Counted from the stretch's first letter, positions 17,301 to 25,378 are shown. The stretch: DNA of 64,000 bases from Kordia sp. TARA_039_SRF (GCA_006383075.2 SMNH02000002.1:321127-385126), one strand, 5' to 3'. The notes: generated by a model not told the origin, from the letters alone. Translations and numbers: made by a program.

Positions 17301-18062
17301 GATGCGTCGAGACCAAAAGCGGCTATTATTAGAGAAAAAGGAAGTAACAGCGAGCGCGAAATGGCGAATGCGATGTATTTAGCTGGTTTTGATGTAAAGG
17401 ATGTACACATGACCGATTTGATTTCGGGACGTGAAACGCTGGAAGACATTCAATTTATTGGTGCCGTTGGTGGATTTTCCAACTCAGATGTATTAGGTTC
17501 TGCCAAAGGTTGGGCAGGTGCCTTTTTATACAACGAAAAAGCCAATACGGCATTGAAAAACTTCTTTAAACGAGAAGACACGCTTTCGGTTGGAATTTGT
17601 AACGGTTGCCAATTATTTATGGAATTGGAAGTCATCAATCCAGAGCATGAAGCGCATGGAAAAATGACCTACAACGATTCTCAAAAACACGAAAGTGCCT
17701 TTACTTCTGTGAAAATTCAAGAGAACAACTCGGTGATGCTTTCGTCTTTAGCAGGAACAACTTTAGGCGTTTGGATTAGTCACGGAGAAGGAAAATTTAA
17801 GCTTCCATACAGCGAAGATCACTATCAAATTGTAGCGAAATATGGTTATGAAGGCTATCCAAGCAATCCGAACGGTTCTGACTTTAATACTGCCATGCTG
17901 TGCGATGCTACAGGAAGACATTTGGTGACAATGCCACACATTGAGCGTTCTACATTTCAATGGAATTGGGCACACTATCCAGCAGGTCGCAACGATGAAG
18001 TTTCTCCATGGTTAGAAGCTTTTGTAAATGCTCGGAAGTGGATTGAAGAAAAGAATAAATAA
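14367..18062 (+). CDS. purL: Phosphoribosylformylglycinamidine synthase, long single-chain type
   Basis: A 1231-residue FGAM synthase, fourth step of de novo purine synthesis (FGAR + ATP + glutamine to FGAM). Layout of the long PurL: N-terminal PurS-like part (1-140), linker with SEHCRHKIFNG, two AIRS-like synthase halves (AETHNFPTTVEPFNGAATGSGGE in short blocks; HDHGAGGHLNCLSE; VGDPTLSAKEIIG; GPLQLPLNNVGVM) and a C-terminal class I glutaminase (980-1231) with nucleophile Cys in SVGICNGCQLF and the His/Glu of MPHIERSTFQWNW. The length is normal for the large PurL of Bacteroidetes and Proteobacteria. Own promoter and terminator. Confidence 0.98.
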   Translation: MIHFFGNVHSKVFAVQTVKELSTENVAKLNWLFGNTTKIEQASLDAFFVGPRAAMITPWSTNAVEITQNMGIEGIIRIEEFKAVAEDFSEFDPMISQKFNGLHQDTFTIAIEPEAILEIDDIAAYNEQEGLALSTEEIEYLNDLAKKLNRKLTDSEVFGFSQVNSEHCRHKIFNGTFVIDGEEKPTSLFKLIKETSKQHPNDIVSAYKDNVAFVKGPKVQQFAPKSADKPDFYEVQEFDSVISLKAETHNFPTTVEPFNGAATGSGGEIRDRLAGGQGSLPLAGTAVYMTAYSRLEEAKPWENAMPARDWLYQTPIDILIKASNGASDFGNKFGQPLICGSVLTFEHDEASDNLNVTSRKLGYDKVIMQAGGIGYGKANQAIKHIPKTGDKVVILGGENYRIGMGGAAVSSADTGEFSTGIELNAVQRSNPEMQKRAANAIRGMVESDENYIVSIHDHGAGGHLNCLSELVEETGGKIDLDKLPVGDPTLSAKEIIGNESQERMGLVIADEHIETLNKIAQRERSPMYTVGDVTGDDRFTFESATKGDKPMDLALSDMFGSSPKTIMNDKTVSRNYAALQYDTNEFETYLTQVLQLEAVACKDWLTNKVDRCVGGKVAKQQCAGPLQLPLNNVGVMALDYAGKEGIATSVGHAPISGLISPTAGSRNAIAEALSNIIWAPLKDGLQSVSLSANWMWPCKNEGEDARLYEAVAAISAFAIDLGINVPTGKDSLSMKQKYPNEEVISPGTVVISAAANCNDITKVVEPVFRKNAGDIYYINLSQDDFKLGGSSFAQTLHKIGNETPTIVDAAQYKKTFNVMQELIKQDKIVAGHDVASGGLITTLLELCFADNNVGANLNFDALNEADSIKLLFSENNGIVFQATDNSVETTLEAAGIMFYHLGKVTESDRLNIKNQEDKFSLSVAEYRDTWYKTSFLLDQKQTANGLAKARYENYKNQPLTYTFPTHFTGKINDMVDGRDASRPKAAIIREKGSNSEREMANAMYLAGFDVKDVHMTDLISGRETLEDIQFIGAVGGFSNSDVLGSAKGWAGAFLYNEKANTALKNFFKREDTLSVGICNGCQLFMELEVINPEHEAHGKMTYNDSQKHESAFTSVKIQENNSVMLSSLAGTTLGVWISHGEGKFKLPYSEDHYQIVAKYGYEGYPSNPNGSDFNTAMLCDATGRHLVTMPHIERSTFQWNWAHYPAGRNDEVSPWLEAFVNARKWIEEKNK

Positions 18063-18085
18063 TTCATTATCAATATATAACATTG

Positions 18086-18116
18086 AAAAAGACTTGCCTA
18101 ACAGCGAGTCTTTTTT
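18086..18116 (+). terminator. Intrinsic terminator after purL
   Basis: 9-bp stem AAGACTTGC/GCGAGTCTT with one G-U pair, 6-base loop CTAACA, then TTTTTT. It starts 26 bp after the purL stop. Confidence 0.88.
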
Positions 18117-18247
18117 GCGTAAATTCTCAACACAAATCACAAATACTTAAAGATTTCTCAAAAAAAACATAGCGATTTTTAACATTCTTTTGAAAATGGT
18201 TGACAATTTTCATAATTTGCAACTTCATACATAAACCAAATCAGAGA

Positions 18248-20023
18248 ATGACGAATGTAACCCGATTATTTGATTTTCCGTACTATCAATTAGCCAATTA
18301 TCCTTTAGAAAAATCGCTCACTTCCTTTAAAGATGGAAAGTGGACTTCCATTTCTACGCAAGAATATATCAATCAAGCCAATGCCATTAGTAGAGGACTT
18401 TTGCGCTTGGGCGTGAAACCGAATGATAAAATCGCCGTGATATCCACAAATAATAGAACAGAGTGGAATGTGATGGATATTGGTGTTTTACAAATTGGTG
18501 CGCAAAATGTTCCAATTTATCCAACCATTGCAAAAGAAGATTACGAATATATTTTAAATCATTCGGAAGCTATTTATTGCTTTGCGTCTGATGAAGAAAT
18601 TGTTGAAAAACTCAACGCCATCAAAGGCAATACAAAATTAAAAGGTGTGTATACTTTTGATGAAGTTGCGGGTGAACACAACTGGGCAGAAGTTTTAAAA
18701 CTTGGAGAAGATACCAGCAATGACGACGAATTGCAAGCACGAAAAGATGCTGTAAAATCAGAAGATTTAGCCACCTTAATATATACGTCTGGAACTACAG
18801 GAAAACCAAAAGGTGTAATGTTAGCACATAGCAACTTGGTTTCCAATGTTTTGGATAGTCAAAAACGTGTTCCGTTACACAACGGAAAGGCAAGAGCATT
18901 GAGTTTCTTACCGGTTTGTCACGTATTTGAACGTATGATTTTATATTTATATCAATACTGCGGCATTGAAATTTTCTTTGCAGAATCTATTGAAAAAATC
19001 AGTGACAACTTAAAAGAAGTCAAGCCAAACGTTATGACGGCTGTTCCGCGTTTATATGAAAAAGTATATGATAAAATTTACGCAAAAGGAGCTGATTTAA
19101 CAGGAATTAAAAAGAAATTATTCTTTTGGGCGATTGAGCTCGGATTGCAATACGAACCATACGGCAAAAACGGATGGTGGTACGAATTCAGGCTTAAAAT
19201 TGCACGCAAACTTATCTTTAGTAAATGGCAAGAAGGTTTGGGCGGAAACTTAGAATTGATGGTTTCTGGAAGTGCGCCATTACAAGCACGATTGACACGT
19301 GTATTTGCTGCGGCTGGAATTCCAATTATGGAAGGCTATGGTTTAACAGAAACCTCGCCTGTAATCTCTGTAAATGACCAACGCAATGGCGGATTCCGAG
19401 TAGGAACTGTAGGACGTGTGATTGATAATGTAGAAGTCAAAATTGCTGACGATGGCGAAATTTTAGTAAAAGGACCAAACGTAATGCAAGGTTATTACAA
19501 AGATCCTGAAAAAACAGCTAGCGTTATGACAGATGGTTTCTTCCACACGGGAGATATCGGAGAAGTGAGTGCAGACGGTTTCTTAAAAATTACCGATCGT
19601 AAAAAAGACATGTTCAAAACATCTGGTGGAAAATATGTCATTCCAGCGTTGATTGAAAACCGTTTCAAACAATCACGTTTCATTGAGCAAATCATGGTGA
19701 TTGGAGAAGGCGAAAAAATGCCAGCTGCGTTGATTCAGCCAAACTTCGATTTCATCAAAGACTGGATAGAAAAGAAAGGAAAAAACATCGGTTCGTCTGA
19801 AAAAGAAATCTGTGCTTCTGAGGAAATCATTGCCAGAATTCAAAAAGAAGTTGATGAAGCCAATAGTCATTTCGGGAAGTGGGAACAAATCAAACGTTTT
19901 GAGCTTATTCCTGTAGTTTGGTCTATTGACGGCGGCGAACTCACACCAACTATGAAGATGAAACGAAAAGTTATCAAAGGAATTTACAAAGACTATTGTG
20001 ATAAGATTTATGATAGAGCGTAA
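18248..20023 (+). CDS. Long-chain acyl-CoA synthetase (AMP-forming)
   Basis: A 591-residue FadD-like enzyme that activates fatty acids to acyl-CoA through acyl-AMP. The ATG at 18248 (MTNVTRLFDFP) was chosen over an upstream start at 18200. Motifs: P-loop-like LIYTSGTTGKPKGVMLAH (about 176-193), LSFLPVCHVFER, AMP-binding EGYGLTETSP, FHTGDIGE, and KITDRKKDMFKTSGGKYVIP with the catalytic Lys region. The form resembles the FadD15/FACL group found in Bacteroidetes. It lies just before a marR gene and a beta-oxidation operon, so its product likely feeds that pathway. Confidence 0.93.
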   Translation: MTNVTRLFDFPYYQLANYPLEKSLTSFKDGKWTSISTQEYINQANAISRGLLRLGVKPNDKIAVISTNNRTEWNVMDIGVLQIGAQNVPIYPTIAKEDYEYILNHSEAIYCFASDEEIVEKLNAIKGNTKLKGVYTFDEVAGEHNWAEVLKLGEDTSNDDELQARKDAVKSEDLATLIYTSGTTGKPKGVMLAHSNLVSNVLDSQKRVPLHNGKARALSFLPVCHVFERMILYLYQYCGIEIFFAESIEKISDNLKEVKPNVMTAVPRLYEKVYDKIYAKGADLTGIKKKLFFWAIELGLQYEPYGKNGWWYEFRLKIARKLIFSKWQEGLGGNLELMVSGSAPLQARLTRVFAAAGIPIMEGYGLTETSPVISVNDQRNGGFRVGTVGRVIDNVEVKIADDGEILVKGPNVMQGYYKDPEKTASVMTDGFFHTGDIGEVSADGFLKITDRKKDMFKTSGGKYVIPALIENRFKQSRFIEQIMVIGEGEKMPAALIQPNFDFIKDWIEKKGKNIGSSEKEICASEEIIARIQKEVDEANSHFGKWEQIKRFELIPVVWSIDGGELTPTMKMKRKVIKGIYKDYCDKIYDRA

Positions 20024-20050
20024 ATAGCTCAATCAGTGACTATAGAACAG

Positions 20051-20185
20051 AAAAACTGTCTAAAAAAGTATTAGATTGTCATTCTGAACTTGATTCAGAA
20101 TCTCACCCAAGTGTCAATCACAGTTATGGGAAACCGAATCAAGTTCGGTTTGACGGTACTTTCAAACTTTTTAGACAGTTTTTTT
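20051..20185. repeat. Composite REP/BIME-like element within a long terminator-like stem
   Basis: Two 27-nt arms in opposite orientation, 20078-20104 and 20128-20154, share GTCAnnnnGAACTTGATTC(A/G)G, and each has its own small hairpin. They sit inside an outer 16-bp inverted repeat AAAAACTGTCTAAAAA (20051-20066 / 20168-20183) that ends in a T run and probably terminates fadD transcription. The rest of the 20024-20302 gap holds no gene. Confidence 0.8.
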
Positions 20186-20302
20186 ATGCTCAAAAAACGG
20201 CACTTAATAATACAAAATCCTCAATTCAAAACCATTTTTCTACCATTCTCCTACTCCAACTCCTAAAATTTTAGCAAAATCATAAAATTATTTTTTATTT
20301 TT

Positions 20303-20318
20303 ACTATGCGTGCATAGT
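20303..20318. promoter_or_regulatory. MarR-type operator palindrome ACTATGC-GT-GCATAGT
   Basis: Perfect 7-bp inverted repeat with a 2-bp centre, ending 9 bp before the -7 box of the marR gene. Size and place fit an autorepression site of the MarR-type regulator encoded at 20352. Binding is inferred. Confidence 0.75.
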
Positions 20319-20327
20319 ATTTTTTCA

Positions 20328-20335
20328 TATATTTG
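20328..20335 (+). promoter_or_regulatory. -7 promoter box TATATTTG of the marR/fad operon
   Basis: Exact TAnnTTTG match 16 bp before the ATG at 20352, directly downstream of the palindrome. Confidence 0.7.
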
Positions 20336-20351
20336 AAGCACAAACAACTAT

Positions 20352-20816
20352 ATGAAAGAAAAAACAATAGATCATGTAATGCGAGCTACATGGCAAGCCA
20401 TCTCCAAAATGTATAATGAGGAGGCAGGAAAATATGGCAGCACCATGGCTACAGGATTCACATTACTTAGTATTGATCAAGAAGAAGGAACACCATCTAC
20501 CGCGCTCGGCCCGAAAATGGGCATGGAAGCTACGAGTCTCTCGCGTACCTTAAAAGGTATGGAAGAAAAAGGACTCATCTACAGAAAAAGAAATCCTAAA
20601 GATGGCAGAAGTGTATTAATATGTTTAACCGATTTTGGGAAAGAAATGCGAGACGTTTCTAAAACGACGGTTTTGCGCTTTAACGATGCCATTCGCGCCA
20701 ACATTGAACAAGAAAAATTAAAGCATTTCTACGAAGTTTCAGAAGTCATTCTTGAACTTATCAGTAATAAAAAAATATATGCTGAAGAAGACGTAGAAGC
20801 TGCCGCAAATAAATAA
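20352..20816 (+). CDS. MarR-family transcriptional regulator
   Basis: A 154-residue MarR-type winged-helix protein: N-terminal dimer helix, DNA-binding part with LGPKMGMEATSLSRTLKGMEEKGLIYR split around residues 55-80, and the wing RKRNPKDGRSVLICLT. It is the first gene of a beta-oxidation operon and sits behind a perfect palindrome, so it is likely a repressor released by acyl-CoA or a fatty acid, as for other fatty-acid MarR regulators in Bacteroidetes. The ligand is inference. Confidence 0.9.
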   Translation: MKEKTIDHVMRATWQAISKMYNEEAGKYGSTMATGFTLLSIDQEEGTPSTALGPKMGMEATSLSRTLKGMEEKGLIYRKRNPKDGRSVLICLTDFGKEMRDVSKTTVLRFNDAIRANIEQEKLKHFYEVSEVILELISNKKIYAEEDVEAAANK

Positions 20817-20894
20817 TAAGAATCAACATATACAGAAATCTACTTACGCATAACAAAGTACATTTTACCTAACAATCTAAAAATTGAAAAAAAG

Positions 20895-23300
20895 ATGAAA
20901 CGACCAATTACCAAAATAGCAGTCATCGGTTCTGGAATCATGGGTTCTGGAATTGCCTGTCATTTTGCCAATATCGGAGTCGAAGTGTTACTATTAGACA
21001 TCGTACCATTTGAACTTTCCGAAAAAGAAAAAGCGAAAGGATTAACGCTTGAAGACCCTATAGTTCGCAACAGATTGGTTAACGATAACCTTGCTGCGTC
21101 TCTAAAATCAAAACCATCACCGATTTACTCACAAAAATTCGCTAACAGAATTTCTACAGGAAATTTAACCGACGATATCCACAAAATAAAAGATGTCGAT
21201 TGGATTATTGAAGTAGTAGTGGAACGATTAGACATCAAACAAAAAGTATTTGAGCAAGTTGAAAAACACAGAACGCCAGGAACGTTAATTACTTCCAACA
21301 CGTCTGGGATTCCTATCAAATTTATGAACGAAGGTCGTAGCGAAGATTTTCAACAACACTTCGCGGTAACGCACTTTTTCAATCCGCCACGTTATTTAAA
21401 ATTATTTGAAGTAGTTCCAGGACCAAACTGCAAACAAGAAGTTACTGATTTCTTGATGATGTACGGTGAAAAATTCTTAGGAAAAACGTCGGTACTAGCA
21501 AAAGATACACCTGCCTTTATCGGAAACAGAATTGGAATCTTCGGAATTCAAAGTCTATTCCACCAAGTAAAAGAACTCGGACTAACGATAGAAGAAGTAG
21601 ATAAATTAACAGGTCCTGTGATTGGTCGACCAAAATCTGCTACGTTCCGTACGGTTGATGTTGTCGGATTAGACACGCTTGTACACGTAGCCAACGGAAT
21701 CTACGAAAACTGTCCAAACGATGAAGCACACGACTTATTCAAGTTGCCAGATTTCATCAAAACGATGATGGAAAACAAATGGTTAGGAAGCAAAACCGGA
21801 CAAGGTTTCTACAAAAAAACGGTTAACAAAGAAGGTAAAAAAGAAATTCTTTCGTTGGACTTAGATACGATGGAATATCGCGAAAAGAAAAGAGCCAAAT
21901 TTGCTACGCTAGAACTCACAAAAACTATTGATAAACCAATTGACCGTTTTAAAGTATTGGTCGGTGGAAAAGACAAGGCAGGTGAATTTTACCGTAAAAA
22001 CTTCGCCGCGATGTTTGCATATGTGCAAAACAGAATTCCTGAAATCTCGGACGAACTCTACCGAATTGACGATGCAATGAAAGCTGGTTTTGGCTGGGAA
22101 AACGGACCGTTTGAAATTTGGGATGCTGTCGGCATCGAAAAAGGTATTGAACTCATGAAAGCAGAAGGTTTAGAACCAGCTGCTTGGGTTACAGAAATGG
22201 TTGCTGCTGGCGAAAAAAGTTTCTATACTGTAAAAGATGGTGCAACGTATTATTATGACATTCCAGCGAAAGCACAAACGAAAAAACCTGGACAAGATGC
22301 ATTCATCATCTTAGATAATATTCGCAAATCGAAGGAAGTTTGGAAAAACAGTGAAGCGGTTATTGAAGACTTAGGCGACGGCATCATCAACTTAGAATTC
22401 CAGTCGAAAATGAACACCATTGGTGGTGGCGTTTTACAAGGAATCAATAAAGCGATTGATTTAGCCGAAAAAGACTTCCAAGGATTGGTTATTGGAAATC
22501 AAGCAGCCAACTTCTCTGTGGGAGCCAACATCGGAATGATTTTCATGATGGCTGTCGAGCAAGAATATGACGAATTGAACATGGCAATCAAAATGTTCCA
22601 AAACACCATGATGCGCGCGCGCTACTCCTCTATTCCTGTAGTCGTTGCTCCGCATGGAATGACACTCGGTGGTGGATGCGAGCTTTCCATGCATGCTGAT
22701 AAAGTGGTTGCTGCCGCAGAAACGTACATTGGATTGGTTGAATTTGGTGTCGGAGTGATTCCTGGCGGTGGAGGGTCCAAAGAAATGGCATTACGCGCAT
22801 CAGATACTTTTAGAAAAGGTGATGTAGAATTGAACGTATTGCAAGAATACTTTATGACCATCGGAATGGCAAAAGTAGCCACTTCTGCATACGAAGCGTT
22901 TGACATGGGCGTATTACAACAAGGAAAAGACGTTGTAGTCGTAAACAAAGATCGTCAAATCGCAACGGCAAAAGCACATGCGAAATTGATGGCAGAATCT
23001 GGGTACACACAACCACCACGTAGAAAAGATGTAAAAGTACTTGGAAAACAAGCCTTAGGAATGTTCTTAGTAGGAACAGACGCAATGGAAGCCAGCAGAT
23101 ACATCTCTGAGCACGACAAAAAAATCGCAAACAAACTAGCCTATGTAATGGCTGGTGGCGATTTATCAGAACCAACACTCGTAACGGAAGACTATTTATT
23201 AGACCTAGAGCGCGAAGCATTTTTAAGTCTATGCACAGAACGTAAAACGTTGGAGCGTATTCAGCATATGTTGAAGACGGGCAAGCCCTTGAGAAACTAG
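20895..23300 (+). CDS. 3-hydroxyacyl-CoA dehydrogenase / enoyl-CoA hydratase fusion
   Basis: An 801-residue bifunctional beta-oxidation enzyme with the dehydrogenase first. Seen: Rossmann motif VIGSGIMGSGIACHFANIG in blocks (8-27), NTSGIPIKF, HFFNPPRYLKLFEVV (dehydrogenase His), GFGWENGPFEIWDAVG in the C-terminal 3HCDH half, and a crotonase domain in the last 300 residues (ANFSVGANIGMI, HGMTLGGGCELSMHAD, GLVEFGVGVIPGGGGSKE). The order (dehydrogenase then hydratase) is the reverse of E. coli FadB/FadJ and matches the FadN type of Bacillus and Bacteroidetes. It converts enoyl-CoA to 3-ketoacyl-CoA for the thiolase at 23745. Confidence 0.95.
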   Translation: MKRPITKIAVIGSGIMGSGIACHFANIGVEVLLLDIVPFELSEKEKAKGLTLEDPIVRNRLVNDNLAASLKSKPSPIYSQKFANRISTGNLTDDIHKIKDVDWIIEVVVERLDIKQKVFEQVEKHRTPGTLITSNTSGIPIKFMNEGRSEDFQQHFAVTHFFNPPRYLKLFEVVPGPNCKQEVTDFLMMYGEKFLGKTSVLAKDTPAFIGNRIGIFGIQSLFHQVKELGLTIEEVDKLTGPVIGRPKSATFRTVDVVGLDTLVHVANGIYENCPNDEAHDLFKLPDFIKTMMENKWLGSKTGQGFYKKTVNKEGKKEILSLDLDTMEYREKKRAKFATLELTKTIDKPIDRFKVLVGGKDKAGEFYRKNFAAMFAYVQNRIPEISDELYRIDDAMKAGFGWENGPFEIWDAVGIEKGIELMKAEGLEPAAWVTEMVAAGEKSFYTVKDGATYYYDIPAKAQTKKPGQDAFIILDNIRKSKEVWKNSEAVIEDLGDGIINLEFQSKMNTIGGGVLQGINKAIDLAEKDFQGLVIGNQAANFSVGANIGMIFMMAVEQEYDELNMAIKMFQNTMMRARYSSIPVVVAPHGMTLGGGCELSMHADKVVAAAETYIGLVEFGVGVIPGGGGSKEMALRASDTFRKGDVELNVLQEYFMTIGMAKVATSAYEAFDMGVLQQGKDVVVVNKDRQIATAKAHAKLMAESGYTQPPRRKDVKVLGKQALGMFLVGTDAMEASRYISEHDKKIANKLAYVMAGGDLSEPTLVTEDYLLDLEREAFLSLCTERKTLERIQHMLKTGKPLRN

Positions 23301-23326
23301 ACTTTTAGATACTAGATTATAGACTA
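23298..23326 (+). repeat. Left heptad flank of four-helix-bundle cassette 1 (TAGAnTn units)
   Basis: TAGACTTT-TAGATAC-TAGATTA-TAGACTA, starting at the stop codon of the upstream gene and running into the ATG of the four-helix-bundle gene. TTAGATACTAGAT (23305-23317) is a perfect inverted match to 23701-23713 on the other side of the gene. Confidence 0.85.
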
Positions 23327-23691
23327 TGGGACGACATAATTTTAAAAAATTGAAAATTTGGCAAGACGGAATAGCCTTAGTGCGTCATAATTACGAATTG
23401 ACCAAAACGTTCCCAGATATTGAAAAGTTCAATTTAGTCACACAAATGAATAGATGTGCTCTTTCGATTCCTTCAAACATAGCTGAAGGTTCTAGCAAAA
23501 GCACTGACAGACATTTTAAAAAATTTCTAGAAAACAGTTTAGGCTCTGCCTTTGAGTGGGAAACGCAATTGATTGTTTCTTATCAAGAAGGCTACTTGGA
23601 TAAAAATAAATTTGAAGAGTTAGAAAATAAAATATTACAAATTCAAAAAATGTTGGGAAAGTTTATAGATAACATAGATGAAAAAGTCTAA
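23326..23691 (+). CDS. Four-helix-bundle protein (S23/IVS-type, TIGR02436)
   Basis: A 121-residue all-helical protein of the 23S-rRNA-intervening-sequence / four-helix-bundle family: FKKLKIWQDGIALV, LTKTFPDIEKFNLVTQMNRCALSIPSNIAEG in blocks (26-56), and SLGSAFEWETQLIVS. The family was first noted in rRNA insertions and includes relatives of the accessory protein Avd of diversity-generating retroelements; its role as a free gene is unknown. It is lodged between fadJ-like and fadA genes of an operon and bounded by inverted heptad repeats, so it looks like an inserted cassette. A second, broken copy lies at 24978. Confidence 0.9.
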   Translation: MGRHNFKKLKIWQDGIALVRHNYELTKTFPDIEKFNLVTQMNRCALSIPSNIAEGSSKSTDRHFKKFLENSLGSAFEWETQLIVSYQEGYLDKNKFEELENKILQIQKMLGKFIDNIDEKV

Positions 23692-23715
23692 AATCTAGAC
23701 ATCTAGTATCTAACA
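23687..23715 (+). repeat. Right heptad flank of four-helix-bundle cassette 1 (TCTAnnA units)
   Basis: TCTAAAA-TCTAGACA-TCTAGTA-TCTAACA, beginning just inside the gene's end. The word is the reverse complement of the left flank (TAGA), and ATCTAGTATCTAA at 23701-23713 is a perfect 13-bp inverted match. Confidence 0.85.
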
Positions 23716-23744
23716 TCTCTTTTTCAAAATAAACAATAAAAACT

Positions 23745-24938
23745 ATGAGTAAAGTAGCATACATAGTAAAAGGATATAGAACCGCGGTTGGGAAATCTAA
23801 AAAAGGAGTTTTCCGATTTAAAAGAGCGGACGAGTTAGCTGCCGAAACCATTCAATACATGATACAGCAGCTACCAGAATTTGATGTAAAACGCATCGAC
23901 GATGTTATCGTTGGTAACGCAATGCCAGAAGGTTCGCAAGGACTGAATATGGCGCGTTTAATTTCTTTGATGGGATTAAAAGTAGAAGATGTTCCAGGAG
24001 TAACCGTAAATCGTTTCTGTTCGTCAGGATTGGAAACTATCGGAATGGCAGTCGCGAAAATTCAATCAGGAATGGCAGATTGTATCATTGCCGGAGGAAC
24101 AGAAAGTATGAGTTCGGTACCGATGACAGGATTCAAAACTGAATTAAACTATGACCTCGTTAACGAAGGACACGAAGATTATTATTGGGGAATGGGAAAT
24201 ACGGCAGAAGCAGTTGCTGAGCAATTCAACGTTTCTCGTGAAGACCAAGATGAATTCGCATACAATTCACACATGAAAGCATTGCGTGCCTTGGCAGAAG
24301 ACCGTTTTCAAGACCAAATCGTACCAATTGATGTAGAACAAACCTACATTGACGCAAACGGTAAAAAAGCCACAAAATCATACACGGTAACCAAAGACGA
24401 AGGACCACGTAAAGGAACCAGCATTGAAGCCTTGGCAAAATTACGTCCTGTATTTGCGCAAAACGGAAGTGTTACCGCAGGAAACTCTTCACAAACAAGT
24501 GACGGAGCAGCCTTTGTCATGGTGATGAGTGAAGAAATGGTGAAAGAATTAAATCTAGAGCCTGTAGCGCGTATGGTAAGTTATGCCGCCGCAGGAGTGC
24601 CACCAAGAATCATGGGGATTGGTCCTGTAGCAGCCGTTCCAAAAGCATTAAAACAAGCAGGATTGACACAAGATCAAATCTCGTTAATTGAATTAAACGA
24701 AGCCTTTGCATCGCAATCATTAGCAGTTATCAGAGAATTGAACTTAAATCCAGACATCATCAACGTAAACGGTGGTGCTATTGCTTTAGGACATCCATTA
24801 GGTTGTACAGGAGGAAAACTCTCAGTTCAACTATTTGATGAAATGCGCAAGCAAAACATGCAAGGCAAATACGGAATGGTTACCATGTGCGTAGGAACTG
24901 GACAAGGAGCAGCGGGGATTTTTGAATTTCTGAATTAG
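23745..24938 (+). CDS. fadA: Acetyl-CoA acyltransferase (3-ketoacyl-CoA thiolase)
   Basis: A 397-residue thiolase that cleaves 3-ketoacyl-CoA to acetyl-CoA and a shortened acyl-CoA. Seen: VNRFCSSGLETIGMAVAKIQ in blocks with the nucleophile Cys (about 89), GGTESMSSVPMTG, LNEAFASQSLAV, NVNGGAIALGHPLGCTGG with the catalytic His, and the C-terminal MVTMCVGTGQGAAGIFE with the second Cys. Normal length. It follows the dehydrogenase/hydratase gene, separated only by the four-helix-bundle cassette, and is followed by a second, broken cassette and the acyl-CoA dehydrogenase. Confidence 0.95.
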   Translation: MSKVAYIVKGYRTAVGKSKKGVFRFKRADELAAETIQYMIQQLPEFDVKRIDDVIVGNAMPEGSQGLNMARLISLMGLKVEDVPGVTVNRFCSSGLETIGMAVAKIQSGMADCIIAGGTESMSSVPMTGFKTELNYDLVNEGHEDYYWGMGNTAEAVAEQFNVSREDQDEFAYNSHMKALRALAEDRFQDQIVPIDVEQTYIDANGKKATKSYTVTKDEGPRKGTSIEALAKLRPVFAQNGSVTAGNSSQTSDGAAFVMVMSEEMVKELNLEPVARMVSYAAAGVPPRIMGIGPVAAVPKALKQAGLTQDQISLIELNEAFASQSLAVIRELNLNPDIINVNGGAIALGHPLGCTGGKLSVQLFDEMRKQNMQGKYGMVTMCVGTGQGAAGIFEFLN

Positions 24939-24969
24939 AACCAAGATTGTTAGAAACAAGAATCAAGAC
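24937..24969 (+). repeat. Left heptad flank of four-helix-bundle cassette 2 (AGAnnCA units)
   Basis: AGAACCA-AGATTGTT-AGAAACA-AGAATCA-AGACTTTT starting at the fadA stop codon. AGAATCA is the exact reverse complement of the TGATTCT units in the right flank at 25340-25360. Confidence 0.85.
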
Positions 24970-24977
24970 TTTTAATT

Positions 24978-25333
24978 GTGCATAATTTTAAAAAGCTTAA
25001 CATTTGGATAGACAGTATGGACTTAGTTGGTCATATTTACAAGCTTACTAGGACATTTCCAGATATTGAAAAGTTTGGATTAGCTTCTCAAATGAATCGT
25101 TGCGCAGTTTCTATTCCTTCTAATATTGCGGAAGGTACTAGTAAAAGTTCTGACAAACATTTCAAAAAATATTTAGAAGACAAGACAGCTTAGGTTCTGC
25201 TTTTGAATTAGAAACACAATTAATCATTGCTTTTAGAGAAAAGTATTTGACAGAAAAAGAATATAACATATTAATAAAGACAGTAAATCAATTACAAAAA
25301 ATGATATCAAGATTCAAAGACAGACTCGGTTAA
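24978..25333 (+). pseudogene. Four-helix-bundle protein gene, frameshifted by a 5-bp duplication
   Basis: Second copy of the four-helix-bundle family, starting at GTG 24978 (HNFKKLNIWIDSM, LTRTFPDIEKFGLASQMNRC in parts). The frame stops at 25193 after residue 71. The sequence AGACA occurs twice in tandem at 25178-25187; removing one copy restores LEDSLGSAFELETQ and an open frame to the TAA at 25331-25333, collinear with the intact copy at 23326. The broken protein would lack its last two helices. The cassette still carries both inverted heptad flanks. A recent replication slip is the simplest explanation; an assembly error is possible. Confidence 0.85.
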
Positions 25334-25339
25334 CAGTCC

Positions 25340-25360
25340 TGATTCTTGACTCTTGATTCT
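25340..25360 (+). repeat. Right heptad flank of four-helix-bundle cassette 2 (TGAYTCT units)
   Basis: TGATTCT-TGACTCT-TGATTCT, inverted relative to the AGAnnCA units at 24937-24969. It lies just before the acyl-CoA dehydrogenase gene. Confidence 0.8.
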
Positions 25361-25378
25361 AAAAATCATATCAAACAA

